From: Hydrogenophaga sp.
GTDB lineage: Bacteria; Pseudomonadota; Gammaproteobacteria; Burkholderiales; Burkholderiaceae_C
Reading direction: 5' to 3'
DNA: 64,000 nucleotides
Assembly: GCF_018780075.1 (NCBI RefSeq)
Contig: NZ_JADMKB010000009.1
Coordinates: forward strand, 1-64,000
The notes beneath the pieces are model-generated. The model worked only from the letters and a program-made list of their open reading frames with translations, made no database searches and was not told the origin of the DNA. Shown one piece after another: positions 1 to 8,197 of this stretch (position 1 is the first letter of the stretch; every line of letters begins with the position of its first letter). Made by a program: the position numbers and the translations under genes.

Positions 1-1346
1 TCATCCAGATCAAGGTGATCCAGGACCTGGCGCTGATCGCCAGCATCGGCGTGGCGATGCTGATCGTCACCAACCTGCTGCTGCTGCCCATCCTGCTGTC
101 CTACGTGGGCGTGAGCCCCCAGGCGGCCGAGCGCAGCCTGCGCGCGGACTCGGCGCAGGCCCTGCAGAAGTCGCGCCTGTGGTCGGGCCTGACCCGCTTC
201 ACCCAACGGCCCGCCGCCGCCCTGGCGGTGGGCACGGGCGCGCTGCTGGCCGCGGCCGGCTTCGCGGTGAGCCTGCACCTGTCCATCGGCGACCTCGACC
301 CGGGCGCGCCCGAGCTGCGCCCGGACTCGCGCTACAACCAGGACAACGCCTACCTGATCTCGCACTACGCGGCCAGCACCGACATCCTGACCGTGATGGC
401 CACCACGCCGCCCGACCGCTGCACCAGCTACAACGCACTGTCGACGCTGGACGCGCTGGCCTGGCAGTTGGAGCAACTGCCCGGGGTGGAATCCACCAAC
501 TCCATGGCCGCGCTGTCCAAGCTGGCCATGGTGGGCTACAACGAAGGGCACCTGAAGTGGTTCGAGCTGCTGCCCAACGAAAGCGCCCTGGGCGGTGTGC
601 AGACCCGCGCGCCGCGTGAGCTGTTCAACCAGAGCTGCTCGTTCCTGGCGCTCTACGTCTACCTGAAAGACCACAAGGCCGAGACGCTGGAACGCGTGGT
701 GGCCGAGGTGGAACGCTTCAAGGCCGAGCACGACTCGCCCGAGCTGACCTTCAAACTCGCCGCGGGCAGCGCCGGCATCGACGCGGCCACCAACATCGTG
801 GTGCGCCAGGCCATGCGCCAGATGCTGCTGTGGGTCTATGCCGCCGTCGTGCTGCTGTGCTGGATCACCTTCCGCTCCTGGCGCGCGGTGATCGTGGCGG
901 TGCTGCCGCTCATGCTCACCTCCATCCTGTGCGAAGCGCTGATGGTGGGCTTGAACATGGGCGTGAAGGTCGCCACCCTGCCGGTGATCGCGCTGGGCGT
1001 GGGCATCGGTGTGGACTACGCGCTCTACGTGCTCAGCGTCACGCTCACCCGACTGCGCGCCGGTGCCAGTCTGGCTGAGGCCTATGCGCACGCGCTGCAA
1101 TTCACCGGCCGCGTGGTGATGCTCACCGGTGTGACGCTGGCGCTGGCCGTGGGCACCTGGGCCTTCTCGCCCATCAAGTTCCAGGCCGACATGGGCATCC
1201 TGCTGGCCTTCATGTTCGTCTGGAACATGGTGGGTGCGCTGGTGCTGCTGCCCGCGCTCGCGCACTTCCTGCTGCCCACCGCCCGGGCCGCCCGCACACC
1301 AGCGGCCGAAGCGCCTGTGTCCCAGGTCGACACCGCCACCGTCTGA
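1..1346 (+). CDS. RND/MMPL-family efflux transporter, C-terminal part (5' truncated by window)
   Basis: The reading frame is open from the first bases, so the true start lies outside the window; a GTG at 15 is internal. What remains is the second half of an MMPL/RND-type exporter. A membrane segment near the start is followed by another near residues 60-85, a periplasmic loop of about 170 residues, and a block of four or five membrane helices to the C-terminus. The segment GVGIGVDYALYV is the conserved Gly/Asp-rich transmembrane stretch of this superfamily. Such proteins move hydrophobic substrates across the inner membrane using the proton gradient. A small ORF and an alpha/beta hydrolase follow on the same strand and may be co-transcribed. 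The substrate cannot be told from sequence. Confidence 0.85.
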   Translation, partial: IQIKVIQDLALIASIGVAMLIVTNLLLLPILLSYVGVSPQAAERSLRADSAQALQKSRLWSGLTRFTQRPAAALAVGTGALLAAAGFAVSLHLSIGDLDPGAPELRPDSRYNQDNAYLISHYAASTDILTVMATTPPDRCTSYNALSTLDALAWQLEQLPGVESTNSMAALSKLAMVGYNEGHLKWFELLPNESALGGVQTRAPRELFNQSCSFLALYVYLKDHKAETLERVVAEVERFKAEHDSPELTFKLAAGSAGIDAATNIVVRQAMRQMLLWVYAAVVLLCWITFRSWRAVIVAVLPLMLTSILCEALMVGLNMGVKVATLPVIALGVGIGVDYALYVLSVTLTRLRAGASLAEAYAHALQFTGRVVMLTGVTLALAVGTWAFSPIKFQADMGILLAFMFVWNMVGALVLLPALAHFLLPTARAARTPAAEAPVSQVDTATV

Positions 1347-1395
1347 AAGCCTGAACGCCCCCCATCCATTTTTCACCCCCTCGACAGGAGACCCC

Positions 1396-1494
1396 ATGGA
1401 GCCCGACCTCGCCCACTTTCTGGCCCAGAACTCCAGCGTTCGCTCGAGCAGCGAAGGAGCGCCGTTCTGGATCAAGACCACCATTCCGTTCTGA
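1396..1494 (+). CDS. small 32-aa ORF of unknown function
   Basis: ATG at 1396 is preceded by a good Shine-Dalgarno (GACAGGAG, about 7 nt upstream) and the frame ends at TGA 1492-1494. It lies 49 nt after the transporter stop and 10 nt before the hydrolase ATG. The peptide begins MEPDLAHFLAQN, has a Ser-rich middle (SSVRSSSEG) and ends WIKTTIPF. It has no membrane segment and matches no family I recognise. Its placement between an exporter and a hydrolase allows a secreted or processed peptide, but a chance ORF cannot be excluded. The strong ribosome-binding site is the best argument that it is translated. Confidence 0.45.
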   Translation: MEPDLAHFLAQNSSVRSSSEGAPFWIKTTIPF

Positions 1495-1504
1495 AGGCAT
1501 CACC

Positions 1505-2329
1505 ATGACCGATTCAATCGTTGCGATCCATGGCGCCAGCATCCGCTGCCGGGACAGCGGTGGCGAGGGGCCGGCGGTGCTGATGACCCACGGCATCGGC
1601 GAGTCGCTGGAGTTCTGGCACCGGCAGTTCGACGACCTGGGCCCGTCCCTGCGCCTGATCGCCTGGGACATGCCGGGCCATGGCCTGTCGGATGAATCCG
1701 CCGACGCGATGGACCTGGAGGGGCAGGCCCGCGCGGCCTGGTCACTCCTGGACCACCTCGGGGTTCAGCGGGTGCACCTGGTGGGCAACTCGCTCGGCGC
1801 GGCCATGTCCCTGCGCATGGCCGCCCAGGCGCCCGCCCGCGTCAGCTCGCTGGTGCTGGCCAACTCGGCCGCGTTGGGGCCCGAGGTGTTCGGCGCCTTC
1901 AGGCTGATGGCACTGCCCTGGCTCGGGGAGCTGATGAACCGGCCGGGCCCCACGGCGGTGGCCCAACAGATCAAGGCCATCGTCCTTCGGCCCGAGGCGA
2001 TCACGCCACCGGTGCGCACCGCCATCGAGCGCAATGTGCGCAGGCCCGGCGCCGCGGCCCACTTTCTGAAGCAGCTGCGCGCGATGACCACGCTGCGCGG
2101 CCAGCGCGAAGCGGTGTGGACGCGGTCACACCAGATCCTGCAAGGCCTGAGGGTGCCCACGCGCATCGTTCACGGTGAGCAGGACGTGGTGCTGCCGATC
2201 GCCCACTCCGTCAGGGCGCATGGCCTGTGCAAGGGCTCGGAGCTGGTGCGCTTGAAGGACTGCGGGCACACCCCCCAGCTCGAACAGCCCGAGGTGTTCA
2301 ACGCGCTGCTGCGCAAATGGCTTCTGTGA
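1505..2329 (+). CDS. alpha/beta hydrolase fold protein
   Basis: 274 aa, close to the usual length of single-domain alpha/beta hydrolases. The oxyanion-hole region is THGIG, the nucleophile elbow is GNSLG (Ser nucleophile), the acid is likely in EQDVVLP and the catalytic His is in DCGHTPQ near the C-terminus, so the triad looks complete. There is no signal peptide, so it should be cytoplasmic. The start at 1505 has GAAGG upstream. It is the third gene of a likely exporter / small ORF / hydrolase operon. The family covers esterases, C-C hydrolases and haloperoxidase-like enzymes, and the substrate is unknown. Confidence 0.85.
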   Translation: MTDSIVAIHGASIRCRDSGGEGPAVLMTHGIGESLEFWHRQFDDLGPSLRLIAWDMPGHGLSDESADAMDLEGQARAAWSLLDHLGVQRVHLVGNSLGAAMSLRMAAQAPARVSSLVLANSAALGPEVFGAFRLMALPWLGELMNRPGPTAVAQQIKAIVLRPEAITPPVRTAIERNVRRPGAAAHFLKQLRAMTTLRGQREAVWTRSHQILQGLRVPTRIVHGEQDVVLPIAHSVRAHGLCKGSELVRLKDCGHTPQLEQPEVFNALLRKWLL

Positions 2330-2374
2330 GCCGCGAGAGGCCCGGGCCACGCGCGGGCGCCGCCGCCGCCCGCA

Positions 2375-2812
2375 TCAAAGCCGGTCTGGCCGCTCGTTGA
2401 GCACGCACCAGTACAGCTCGATCTGCTCCGCGACCTCCATGAACTTGTTGAAGCTCACCGGCTTCTCGATGTAGGAGTTGACACCGAGGTCGTAGGCGGT
2501 GGTGAGGTCCCGGTCTTCCCGGGACGAGGTCAGCATCACCACCGGGATGCGGCGGAAGCGCTCGTGGGCCTTGAGCTGGCGCAGCACCTCCAGCCCGCTG
2601 ACCTTGGGCAGGTTGATGTCGAGCAGGATCACCGCCGGCAGGGCCTCGCCCGCCTCCCAGCGCGGCATGAAGGCCAGCGCCTCTTCGCCGTCGCGCGCCA
2701 CCTGCACGTGGTTGGAGAACTTCCTTTTGTTGAACGCGCGCAGCGTCAGGTCGAGGTCCATCGGGTTGTCCTCGACCAGCAGGATCGGGGGAAGGTTCAC
2801 GCCAGTGTTCAT
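2375..2812 (-). CDS. single-domain response regulator (CheY/Rcp1-like)
   Basis: 145 aa consisting of one receiver domain. ILLVEDN supplies the acidic pocket, ILLDINLP the phospho-acceptor Asp, MLTSS the switch Thr/Ser and IEKP the conserved Lys. There is no output domain, as in Rcp1-type regulators paired with PAS/phytochrome-like kinases, so it probably acts by protein-protein contact or in a phosphorelay. Its ATG overlaps the stop of the upstream kinase gene by 4 nt (ATGA), so the two are almost certainly translationally coupled partners. It is convergent with the hydrolase gene, with 45 nt between the stops. Confidence 0.9.
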   Translation of the reverse strand: MNTGVNLPPILLVEDNPMDLDLTLRAFNKRKFSNHVQVARDGEEALAFMPRWEAGEALPAVILLDINLPKVSGLEVLRQLKAHERFRRIPVVMLTSSREDRDLTTAYDLGVNSYIEKPVSFNKFMEVAEQIELYWCVLNERPDRL

Positions 2813-5800
2813 TCGGGAAACTCCAGATAGAAGGTGGCGCCGGCGCCCGGGCTGCTCTCGCCCCGGACACGACCGCCCATGCGTTGCACCGCCTTGGCCA
2901 CCAGCGCCAGGCCCACGCCCGTGCCCGGGAACTCTTCGGCCCGGTGAAGGCGCTGGAAGATGCCGAACATGCGGTCGTGGTATTTCATGTCGAACCCGAC
3001 CCCGTTGTCACGCACCCACAGGATACGCCGGCCGGGCACGCTGCGGGCACCAATTTCCAGGGTCGGCGGCTGGCTGTCGCGGCTGAATTTCAGCGCATTG
3101 CCGATCAGGTTGCGCAGCACCACCGAGATCCCTTCGCGGTCCAGCGCCAGCGTCAGGGGCTCCACACACAGGTTCACCTGCACACCCTGCGTCTGGATGT
3201 CGGCGTGGTAACCCTCCAGAATCTGCTCCACCAGGGGCCGCAACGCGACCGGCTCCTGCGCCATGCCGCGGCGCTCCATGCGCGAGTACTCCAGCAGGTC
3301 GATGATGAGCGCGCCCATCTGCTGCACCCCCTGCCGGATGCGTTGCACGAACTCGCGCCCGTCGGCGTCCAGCCGATCCCCGTAGTCGTCCACCAGGAGC
3401 TGGCTGTAGCCGTCGATGCCCCGCAGCGGCGCCTTGAGGTCGTGCGACACGGTGTAGGAGAAGGCCTCCAGCTCCTGGTTGGCCTGGCTCAGCTGGTTGG
3501 TGCGCTCGGCCACGCGCTGCTCCAGCTCCAGGTTCAGCTGCCTGAGCCGCTCTTCGGCCTGCATGGTGTCGGTGACGTCGAGCAGGGTGCCGATGTAGCG
3601 CGGCCCCCGGCCCTCGGCTTCACGCGTGACGCGGCGCACCGTGCGGCGCAGCCAGCGCATCGGCCCCCAGGCCGGGTCGGTGCGGAACAGCAGGTCGCCC
3701 ACTTCCTCCGCATTGCGGATGCGCTGCATGTCGTCCACCACCATGGCCCGGTCGTCGGGGTGGATGCGGGCCAGGTACTCCGCGTCGGTGGGCGTGCGCC
3801 CCGATGGATCGAGACCGACGTTGCGAAACAGCTGGGCCGACACCGTCAGGCGCTGGGTGCCCACCTCGCCCGCCCAGCTGCCGAGCTTGACCAGCGCCTC
3901 CGCCTGTTCGAGCATTTCCTTGTAGTCCTGCAGTGCACTCGTGGCCTCCCGGCGTTCGGTCACGTCCATGGTGGTGCCATAGAGGCGCAGGGGCTGGCCA
4001 TCAACATCACAGGCCAGGCGGGCGTGCAGCTCGACATGGCGCAGGCCAGCGGGTGTGACGATGCGGTGTTCCATCACCCGCAACTCGCCGGGCTCACCCT
4101 CGGCATGCCGCCGCATCTGGCTCAGCACCCGCTGCAGGTCGCCCGGGTGGATGCGGTTCAAAAACAATGCCTCTCCTGGTTCGTCCTTCGTCGGGTCATA
4201 GCCCAGAAGACGGAACATGGCATCGGACCACACCACCTTCTGGGTCCTGAGATCGACGCTCCAGTTGCCCAGACAAGCGATGTCCTGCGCTTCGGCCAGC
4301 ATGGACTCCTTCTCCTGCAGGGCCTGCTGGGCGAGGGTGATGTCGGTCACGTCCAGCACCATGCCCACCGTGCGCACCGGTCGCCCGCCGTGCCACTCGG
4401 TCTCGCCTTTGACGCGCAGGTGCTTGAGGCGGTCACCGGGCAGGCAGATGCGGTAGGCGGTCTCGTACACGGTGCCCTGCTCGATCGAGGCCTGGTAGGT
4501 CGCGCTCACCCGCTCGCGGTCGTCCGGGTGGATGGTGGTCAGGAAACTCTCGTAGGACGGCTTGAAGTGGTCGCTGTCGGTCTCGTGGATGCGGTAGACC
4601 TCTTCCGACCAGACCACCTCGCCAGCGTCCAGATCGAACGCCCAGCTGCCCATGCGCCCGATGCGCTGCGCCTCGCGCAGCTGCTGCGCGCTGCTCAGCA
4701 GCGCGGCCTCGGCCTGTTTGCGTTCGGTCACGTCCTGGATGGTGGCGAACAGCCGCTTGACGCGACCATCGGCGTCGCGCACGGCGCGCACGTCGATCTC
4801 GGTGTGCACCAGGCGGCCGTCCTTGCGCACAAAGCGCTTCGACATCTGGTAACCCGCGCGCTGCCCCGCCAGCAGTTCGTCGAACAGCGCCACATTGCGC
4901 TCCAGGTCGCCGGGCGGTGTCATCTCGGCCCAGGTCATGCGCAGCAGTTCTTCGCGGGAATGGCCCAGGATCTCGCACAGCCGGTCGTTCACCTGCAGCC
5001 AGCGTTTGTCGGTCGGCGACGAGATCGCCATGCCCAGGAACGGCAGCTCGTAGAACATGCGCAGCAGTTCGGCCTGCTCGTGCTGGGCCTGCTCGGCGGC
5101 TTTCTGCGCCGTGGTGTCGAGCAGGATGCCGCTGATGGACAGGACCTCGCCTTGCCCATCCCGCGTGAGCGAGGTCCGGTCTTCGACCCAGGCCCAGCGC
5201 CCGTCGGCACAGCGGAGTCGGTAGACCTGCCGGTATTCGTCGGGGCCGTGTGCGATGTACCCCGCCACCTCGTCGTGGATGCGCGGTGCGTCGTCCGGGT
5301 GAAGCAACTGGCTGAACTGCAGTTGGCCGTCCAGGAAATCGGCCGTCGTGTAGCCCCACTGCGCCACCGACTGGCTCACGTAGCTCACCGGCCAGCCCGG
5401 TGCGTTGCGCCATTCGATCACCACCAGCGGTGAGCGGTTGACCAGCTCGCCCATGTGCAGCGCGCGGGCGCGGTCCGTCTGCAGCTGCTCGGCCATGCGG
5501 TCGGCGGCCTTGCCGATCAGACCCAGCTCGTCGCGGCCGCGCAGCCCGGTGCGCACCGTCAGATCGCCCTCCCCCATGGCCTTGAGCGCCTGGGCCAGCT
5601 GGCGGGCACGCCGGAACCACAGCAGGTGCAGCAGCAGGGCCAGGGCCGCGGTGACCAGCAGCGCGGCCAGGGCCTCGCGGGCCACCTCGCGCTGCACGCT
5701 GGCCCGGCGCAGCGCCAGCGCATGGCCGATGTCCACCCTTACCCCCAGCCGGTGGCCGTCGATCAGCGGCACCAGGCCGGTCAGCAGCGGCTGCCCCGCC

Positions 5801-6231
5801 ACCCGCTCGACCGTGATGGCCGACGGCGCGGGCCGGGTGAACAACGGCACCATCCAGGCCTGCCCCGGGGTGTCCTGCGCCACCTGGGACACGGGTCGCC
5901 CCAGGTCCCCCCGCGACAACGACGCCAGCACCGCCGCCCCGGGGCCGGTGAGGTAGGCCCGGTCCAGCCCATCGTGCAGCCCGAGCGCCCCGACCAGGCG
6001 GCGCAGCCGCAGCGGGTCGGCCTGGCCCAGCCGCACGTCGATCCGGGCCTGCTCGATGCTCAGCCGCTCGCGCAGCCGCAGGGTCTCCAGGCGCTCGACA
6101 TCGGCATCGATCTTCGCCATCTGACCCTGGTAGCGCAGACCGATGCCCAGCAAGGCGAGCGCAAACAGCAGCAAGGGCAGCAGCTGGCGGCCCGTCATGC
6201 CCAACACCCAGCCCCGGCTCCAGGCCTTCAT
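2809..6231 (-). CDS. membrane sensor histidine kinase with HAMP and five PAS domains
   Basis: 1140 aa. A first membrane helix (about residues 14-31) and a second (about 186-208) enclose a periplasmic sensor of about 150 residues. A HAMP domain follows (about 210-255), then five successive PAS/PAC units between about 265 and 890, several ending in a typical DVTER/DVTD motif. A short coiled coil leads to the HisKA domain with the phospho-accepting His in SHDLKAPL (about residue 928), then an ATPase domain with N-box NLIGNALKFS, DNGVGF and GTGVGL. This bacteriophytochrome-type kinase core usually pairs with Rcp1-like regulators, which fits the next gene. The gene overlaps both neighbours by 4 nt. 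Five PAS units suggest integration of several internal signals, but no cofactor-binding residues can be assigned. Confidence 0.93.
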   Translation of the reverse strand: MKAWSRGWVLGMTGRQLLPLLLFALALLGIGLRYQGQMAKIDADVERLETLRLRERLSIEQARIDVRLGQADPLRLRRLVGALGLHDGLDRAYLTGPGAAVLASLSRGDLGRPVSQVAQDTPGQAWMVPLFTRPAPSAITVERVAGQPLLTGLVPLIDGHRLGVRVDIGHALALRRASVQREVAREALAALLVTAALALLLHLLWFRRARQLAQALKAMGEGDLTVRTGLRGRDELGLIGKAADRMAEQLQTDRARALHMGELVNRSPLVVIEWRNAPGWPVSYVSQSVAQWGYTTADFLDGQLQFSQLLHPDDAPRIHDEVAGYIAHGPDEYRQVYRLRCADGRWAWVEDRTSLTRDGQGEVLSISGILLDTTAQKAAEQAQHEQAELLRMFYELPFLGMAISSPTDKRWLQVNDRLCEILGHSREELLRMTWAEMTPPGDLERNVALFDELLAGQRAGYQMSKRFVRKDGRLVHTEIDVRAVRDADGRVKRLFATIQDVTERKQAEAALLSSAQQLREAQRIGRMGSWAFDLDAGEVVWSEEVYRIHETDSDHFKPSYESFLTTIHPDDRERVSATYQASIEQGTVYETAYRICLPGDRLKHLRVKGETEWHGGRPVRTVGMVLDVTDITLAQQALQEKESMLAEAQDIACLGNWSVDLRTQKVVWSDAMFRLLGYDPTKDEPGEALFLNRIHPGDLQRVLSQMRRHAEGEPGELRVMEHRIVTPAGLRHVELHARLACDVDGQPLRLYGTTMDVTERREATSALQDYKEMLEQAEALVKLGSWAGEVGTQRLTVSAQLFRNVGLDPSGRTPTDAEYLARIHPDDRAMVVDDMQRIRNAEEVGDLLFRTDPAWGPMRWLRRTVRRVTREAEGRGPRYIGTLLDVTDTMQAEERLRQLNLELEQRVAERTNQLSQANQELEAFSYTVSHDLKAPLRGIDGYSQLLVDDYGDRLDADGREFVQRIRQGVQQMGALIIDLLEYSRMERRGMAQEPVALRPLVEQILEGYHADIQTQGVQVNLCVEPLTLALDREGISVVLRNLIGNALKFSRDSQPPTLEIGARSVPGRRILWVRDNGVGFDMKYHDRMFGIFQRLHRAEEFPGTGVGLALVAKAVQRMGGRVRGESSPGAGATFYLEFPE

Positions 6232-7316
6232 GGCAGACCCTCCCGAACCGCCACCGGATCGTCTGACAGCAGGCGCCCCCAGTCGGGGGTGTCACGGATC
6301 AGGTCCATGGCCTTCAGGGTCAGGGCCAGGCCCTCGGCCTGCTGGCCCAGGCGCCTGGGACGGCCCGACAGCAGCTCCTCCGATTGCGGCGCGGTGACAA
6401 ACCGCAAGCCCTTGAGCGTCGCGAGGTAGCCGTCCGCGGTCAGGCCCGCCCCGGGTGCCAGCAGCCGCGCACTGGCTTCGGGCCGCTCCTGCAACGCCGC
6501 CACCCCCCGCTGCCAGCCGGCCAACAGCTCGGCCACCTGCTGCGGCCGCGCCGCCCGCGCCTGCGCCCGCACCACCAGCACATCCATGATGTCGCCGGGC
6601 ATCGCCCGGCTGTCGAAGATCGGGCGGAAACCCGCCTCGTGCATGGCGCCGGCCAGGGGCTCGTAAGACACCGCCGCATCCACCCGGCCGCTCTTGAGTT
6701 CGGACAGGTGCTGGGAGGCCTCCAGGTTGCGCACCGTCACCTCGTCCTGCCGCAGCCGGCCCGCCTGCAGCAGGCGCTGCAGCATCAGCGCACCGACCGT
6801 CGTGCCCTCCACCGCGATGGTCTTGCCCCGCAGGTCCCGGGGGCTGGCCACCGAGGCATTGGCCAGCACGACATCGGCGCCGGCCGACACGGCGAGCACC
6901 GCCACGATGCGCACGTCCACACCGTCGTCGGCCAGCCGCAGCGTTTCGTCCAGCGTCAGCGCGGCGGCGTCGAGCAGCCCGTTGCGGAAATTGCGCAAGG
7001 TCTCGGAGCTCGACGACAGCTCGATCACCTTGACCTGCCGGGCGTCCAGAAGCCCTTCTTCACGCGCCAGCGCCAGCGGGTCGTAACCCACCCAGGCGTT
7101 CATGCCCACCTTGAGTGGCGCCGGCGGTGGTGGCTGGCAAGCGGCCAGCCACACCAGCGGGAGCAGCAGAAGGGCCCGTGCCAGCCGCCACAGCGCGCGG
7201 CGCAGCGGCCACCACCCACCCGAACGTGGCCAGGCACGGCGCAGCCCCGGCTGCGGGCCTTCCCATCGGGTCGTGTGTGGCATGTGGGGATCTGGAGAGC
7301 GGTGAATGTGTTTCAT
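6228..7316 (-). CDS. NMT1/THI5-like solute-binding lipoprotein
   Basis: 362 aa. After a basic N-terminal stretch a hydrophobic segment ends in the lipobox LAAC followed by QPPPP, so the product should be a lipoprotein. The mature part resembles ABC-type binding proteins of the NMT1/SsuA class, with starts such as VGMNAWVGYDPLALAREEG and the internal segment DLRGKTIAVEGTTVGALML. The chosen ATG (7316) has GGGAG about 8 nt upstream; an in-frame ATG lies 11 codons later. No permease or ATPase gene is adjacent. Instead the stop overlaps the kinase start by 4 nt, suggesting that the protein presents a ligand to the kinase rather than feeding a transporter; that role is inference. Confidence 0.85.
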   Translation of the reverse strand: MKHIHRSPDPHMPHTTRWEGPQPGLRRAWPRSGGWWPLRRALWRLARALLLLPLVWLAACQPPPPAPLKVGMNAWVGYDPLALAREEGLLDARQVKVIELSSSSETLRNFRNGLLDAAALTLDETLRLADDGVDVRIVAVLAVSAGADVVLANASVASPRDLRGKTIAVEGTTVGALMLQRLLQAGRLRQDEVTVRNLEASQHLSELKSGRVDAAVSYEPLAGAMHEAGFRPIFDSRAMPGDIMDVLVVRAQARAARPQQVAELLAGWQRGVAALQERPEASARLLAPGAGLTADGYLATLKGLRFVTAPQSEELLSGRPRRLGQQAEGLALTLKAMDLIRDTPDWGRLLSDDPVAVREGLP

Positions 7317-7444
7317 TTTGTCACTCCCAGCCCCGGGCGCCGCGCCGGTGCCCTGTCAAGTCCCTCAATTCGCCCGGCAGCGTGGCTCGCCACCCACTGT
7401 CACCGGTGGACGCACCCGTTCCTACCGTCAGCGAGGGCCGGTGT

Positions 7445-8179
7445 TCACCGCATCATCTGCAGGTAGGCGGTGGTCACGGCCACCTGGTCTTCGTCGAAGG
7501 TGCGGGCGTTGGTGGTTCCGTACTGGTCGCGGTCGTCGATGCTCCAGAGCTGGCCGGTGGTGACGGCCACCGCGTTGGCCTGCACGGGTTCACGCAGGCG
7601 ACCGAAACGGGCGTCGCTGCGGCCGTCGACCTGCTGGTCCAGCATGGACACCAGCGAATACGTGGTCCCGGTCAGCACCATCACGTTGCGGGGACGGGTG
7701 ACATAGGCGCCCACCGTCGCCCCCGGCTCGGCCCAGTCGACGTTCTGGAAGCAGACCTGCACCTCCTGCGGGTTGCCGTTGCTGTCGAGGTACACGTACC
7801 GGTCCCCCTGGCCCTCGGTCCGGCCTTCGGGCAGGCGCACGCCGGCGGCCAGAAACGCGTTCTGCAGCGCATCGCCGCACAGCAGCGCGCGGCCCGCGGT
7901 GGCGCCATTGACCTGCCCCGTGGGGCTGGTGGCGCTGTCACCGGGAGGGCGGCCCACGCCGTTGATGTAGGCCTCGTAGGCCAGTTGCCAGCCCTGCACG
8001 AAGTCGCTGGAGAGGCGCTGGTTGGCGGCCGTGCGCTGCAGGTCGCGGCCCACGGCCACGGCACCCAGCAGGAGGCCGATCACCAGCATGCTGACGCTCA
8101 GCTCGACCATGGTGAAGCCGCGCTGGCTTCGGGGCGACCGCTGTTGTCTGGGGGAGATACGGAAATTCATGGTGCACAT
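7445..8179 (-). CDS. prepilin-like protein (class III cleavage motif), last gene of pilus operon
   Basis: 244 aa (241 from the alternative ATG at 8170). The prepilin signature is RG|FTMVELS with Glu at +5, followed by a 20-residue hydrophobic helix. The segment after the helix and the motif RYVYLDSNGNPQEVQVC closely resemble the pilins at 23978 and 24899, as does the C-terminus (DEDQVAVTTAYLQ). It is therefore a third paralogue of the major-pilin-like proteins, placed at the far end of the operon. The 128 bp between it and the downstream lipoprotein gene contain no obvious terminator. Confidence 0.85.
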   Translation of the reverse strand: MCTMNFRISPRQQRSPRSQRGFTMVELSVSMLVIGLLLGAVAVGRDLQRTAANQRLSSDFVQGWQLAYEAYINGVGRPPGDSATSPTGQVNGATAGRALLCGDALQNAFLAAGVRLPEGRTEGQGDRYVYLDSNGNPQEVQVCFQNVDWAEPGATVGAYVTRPRNVMVLTGTTYSLVSMLDQQVDGRSDARFGRLREPVQANAVAVTTGQLWSIDDRDQYGTTNARTFDEDQVAVTTAYLQMMR

Positions 8180-8197
8180 CCCGGGACAGGACAGGTG

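Noticed and set aside
2884..5433. 849-codon open frame on the plus strand opposite the five-PAS kinase
   Set aside because: Its product is His/Gln/Val-rich without domains, and the opposite strand carries an unmistakable kinase; such frames arise from strong GC bias at third positions.
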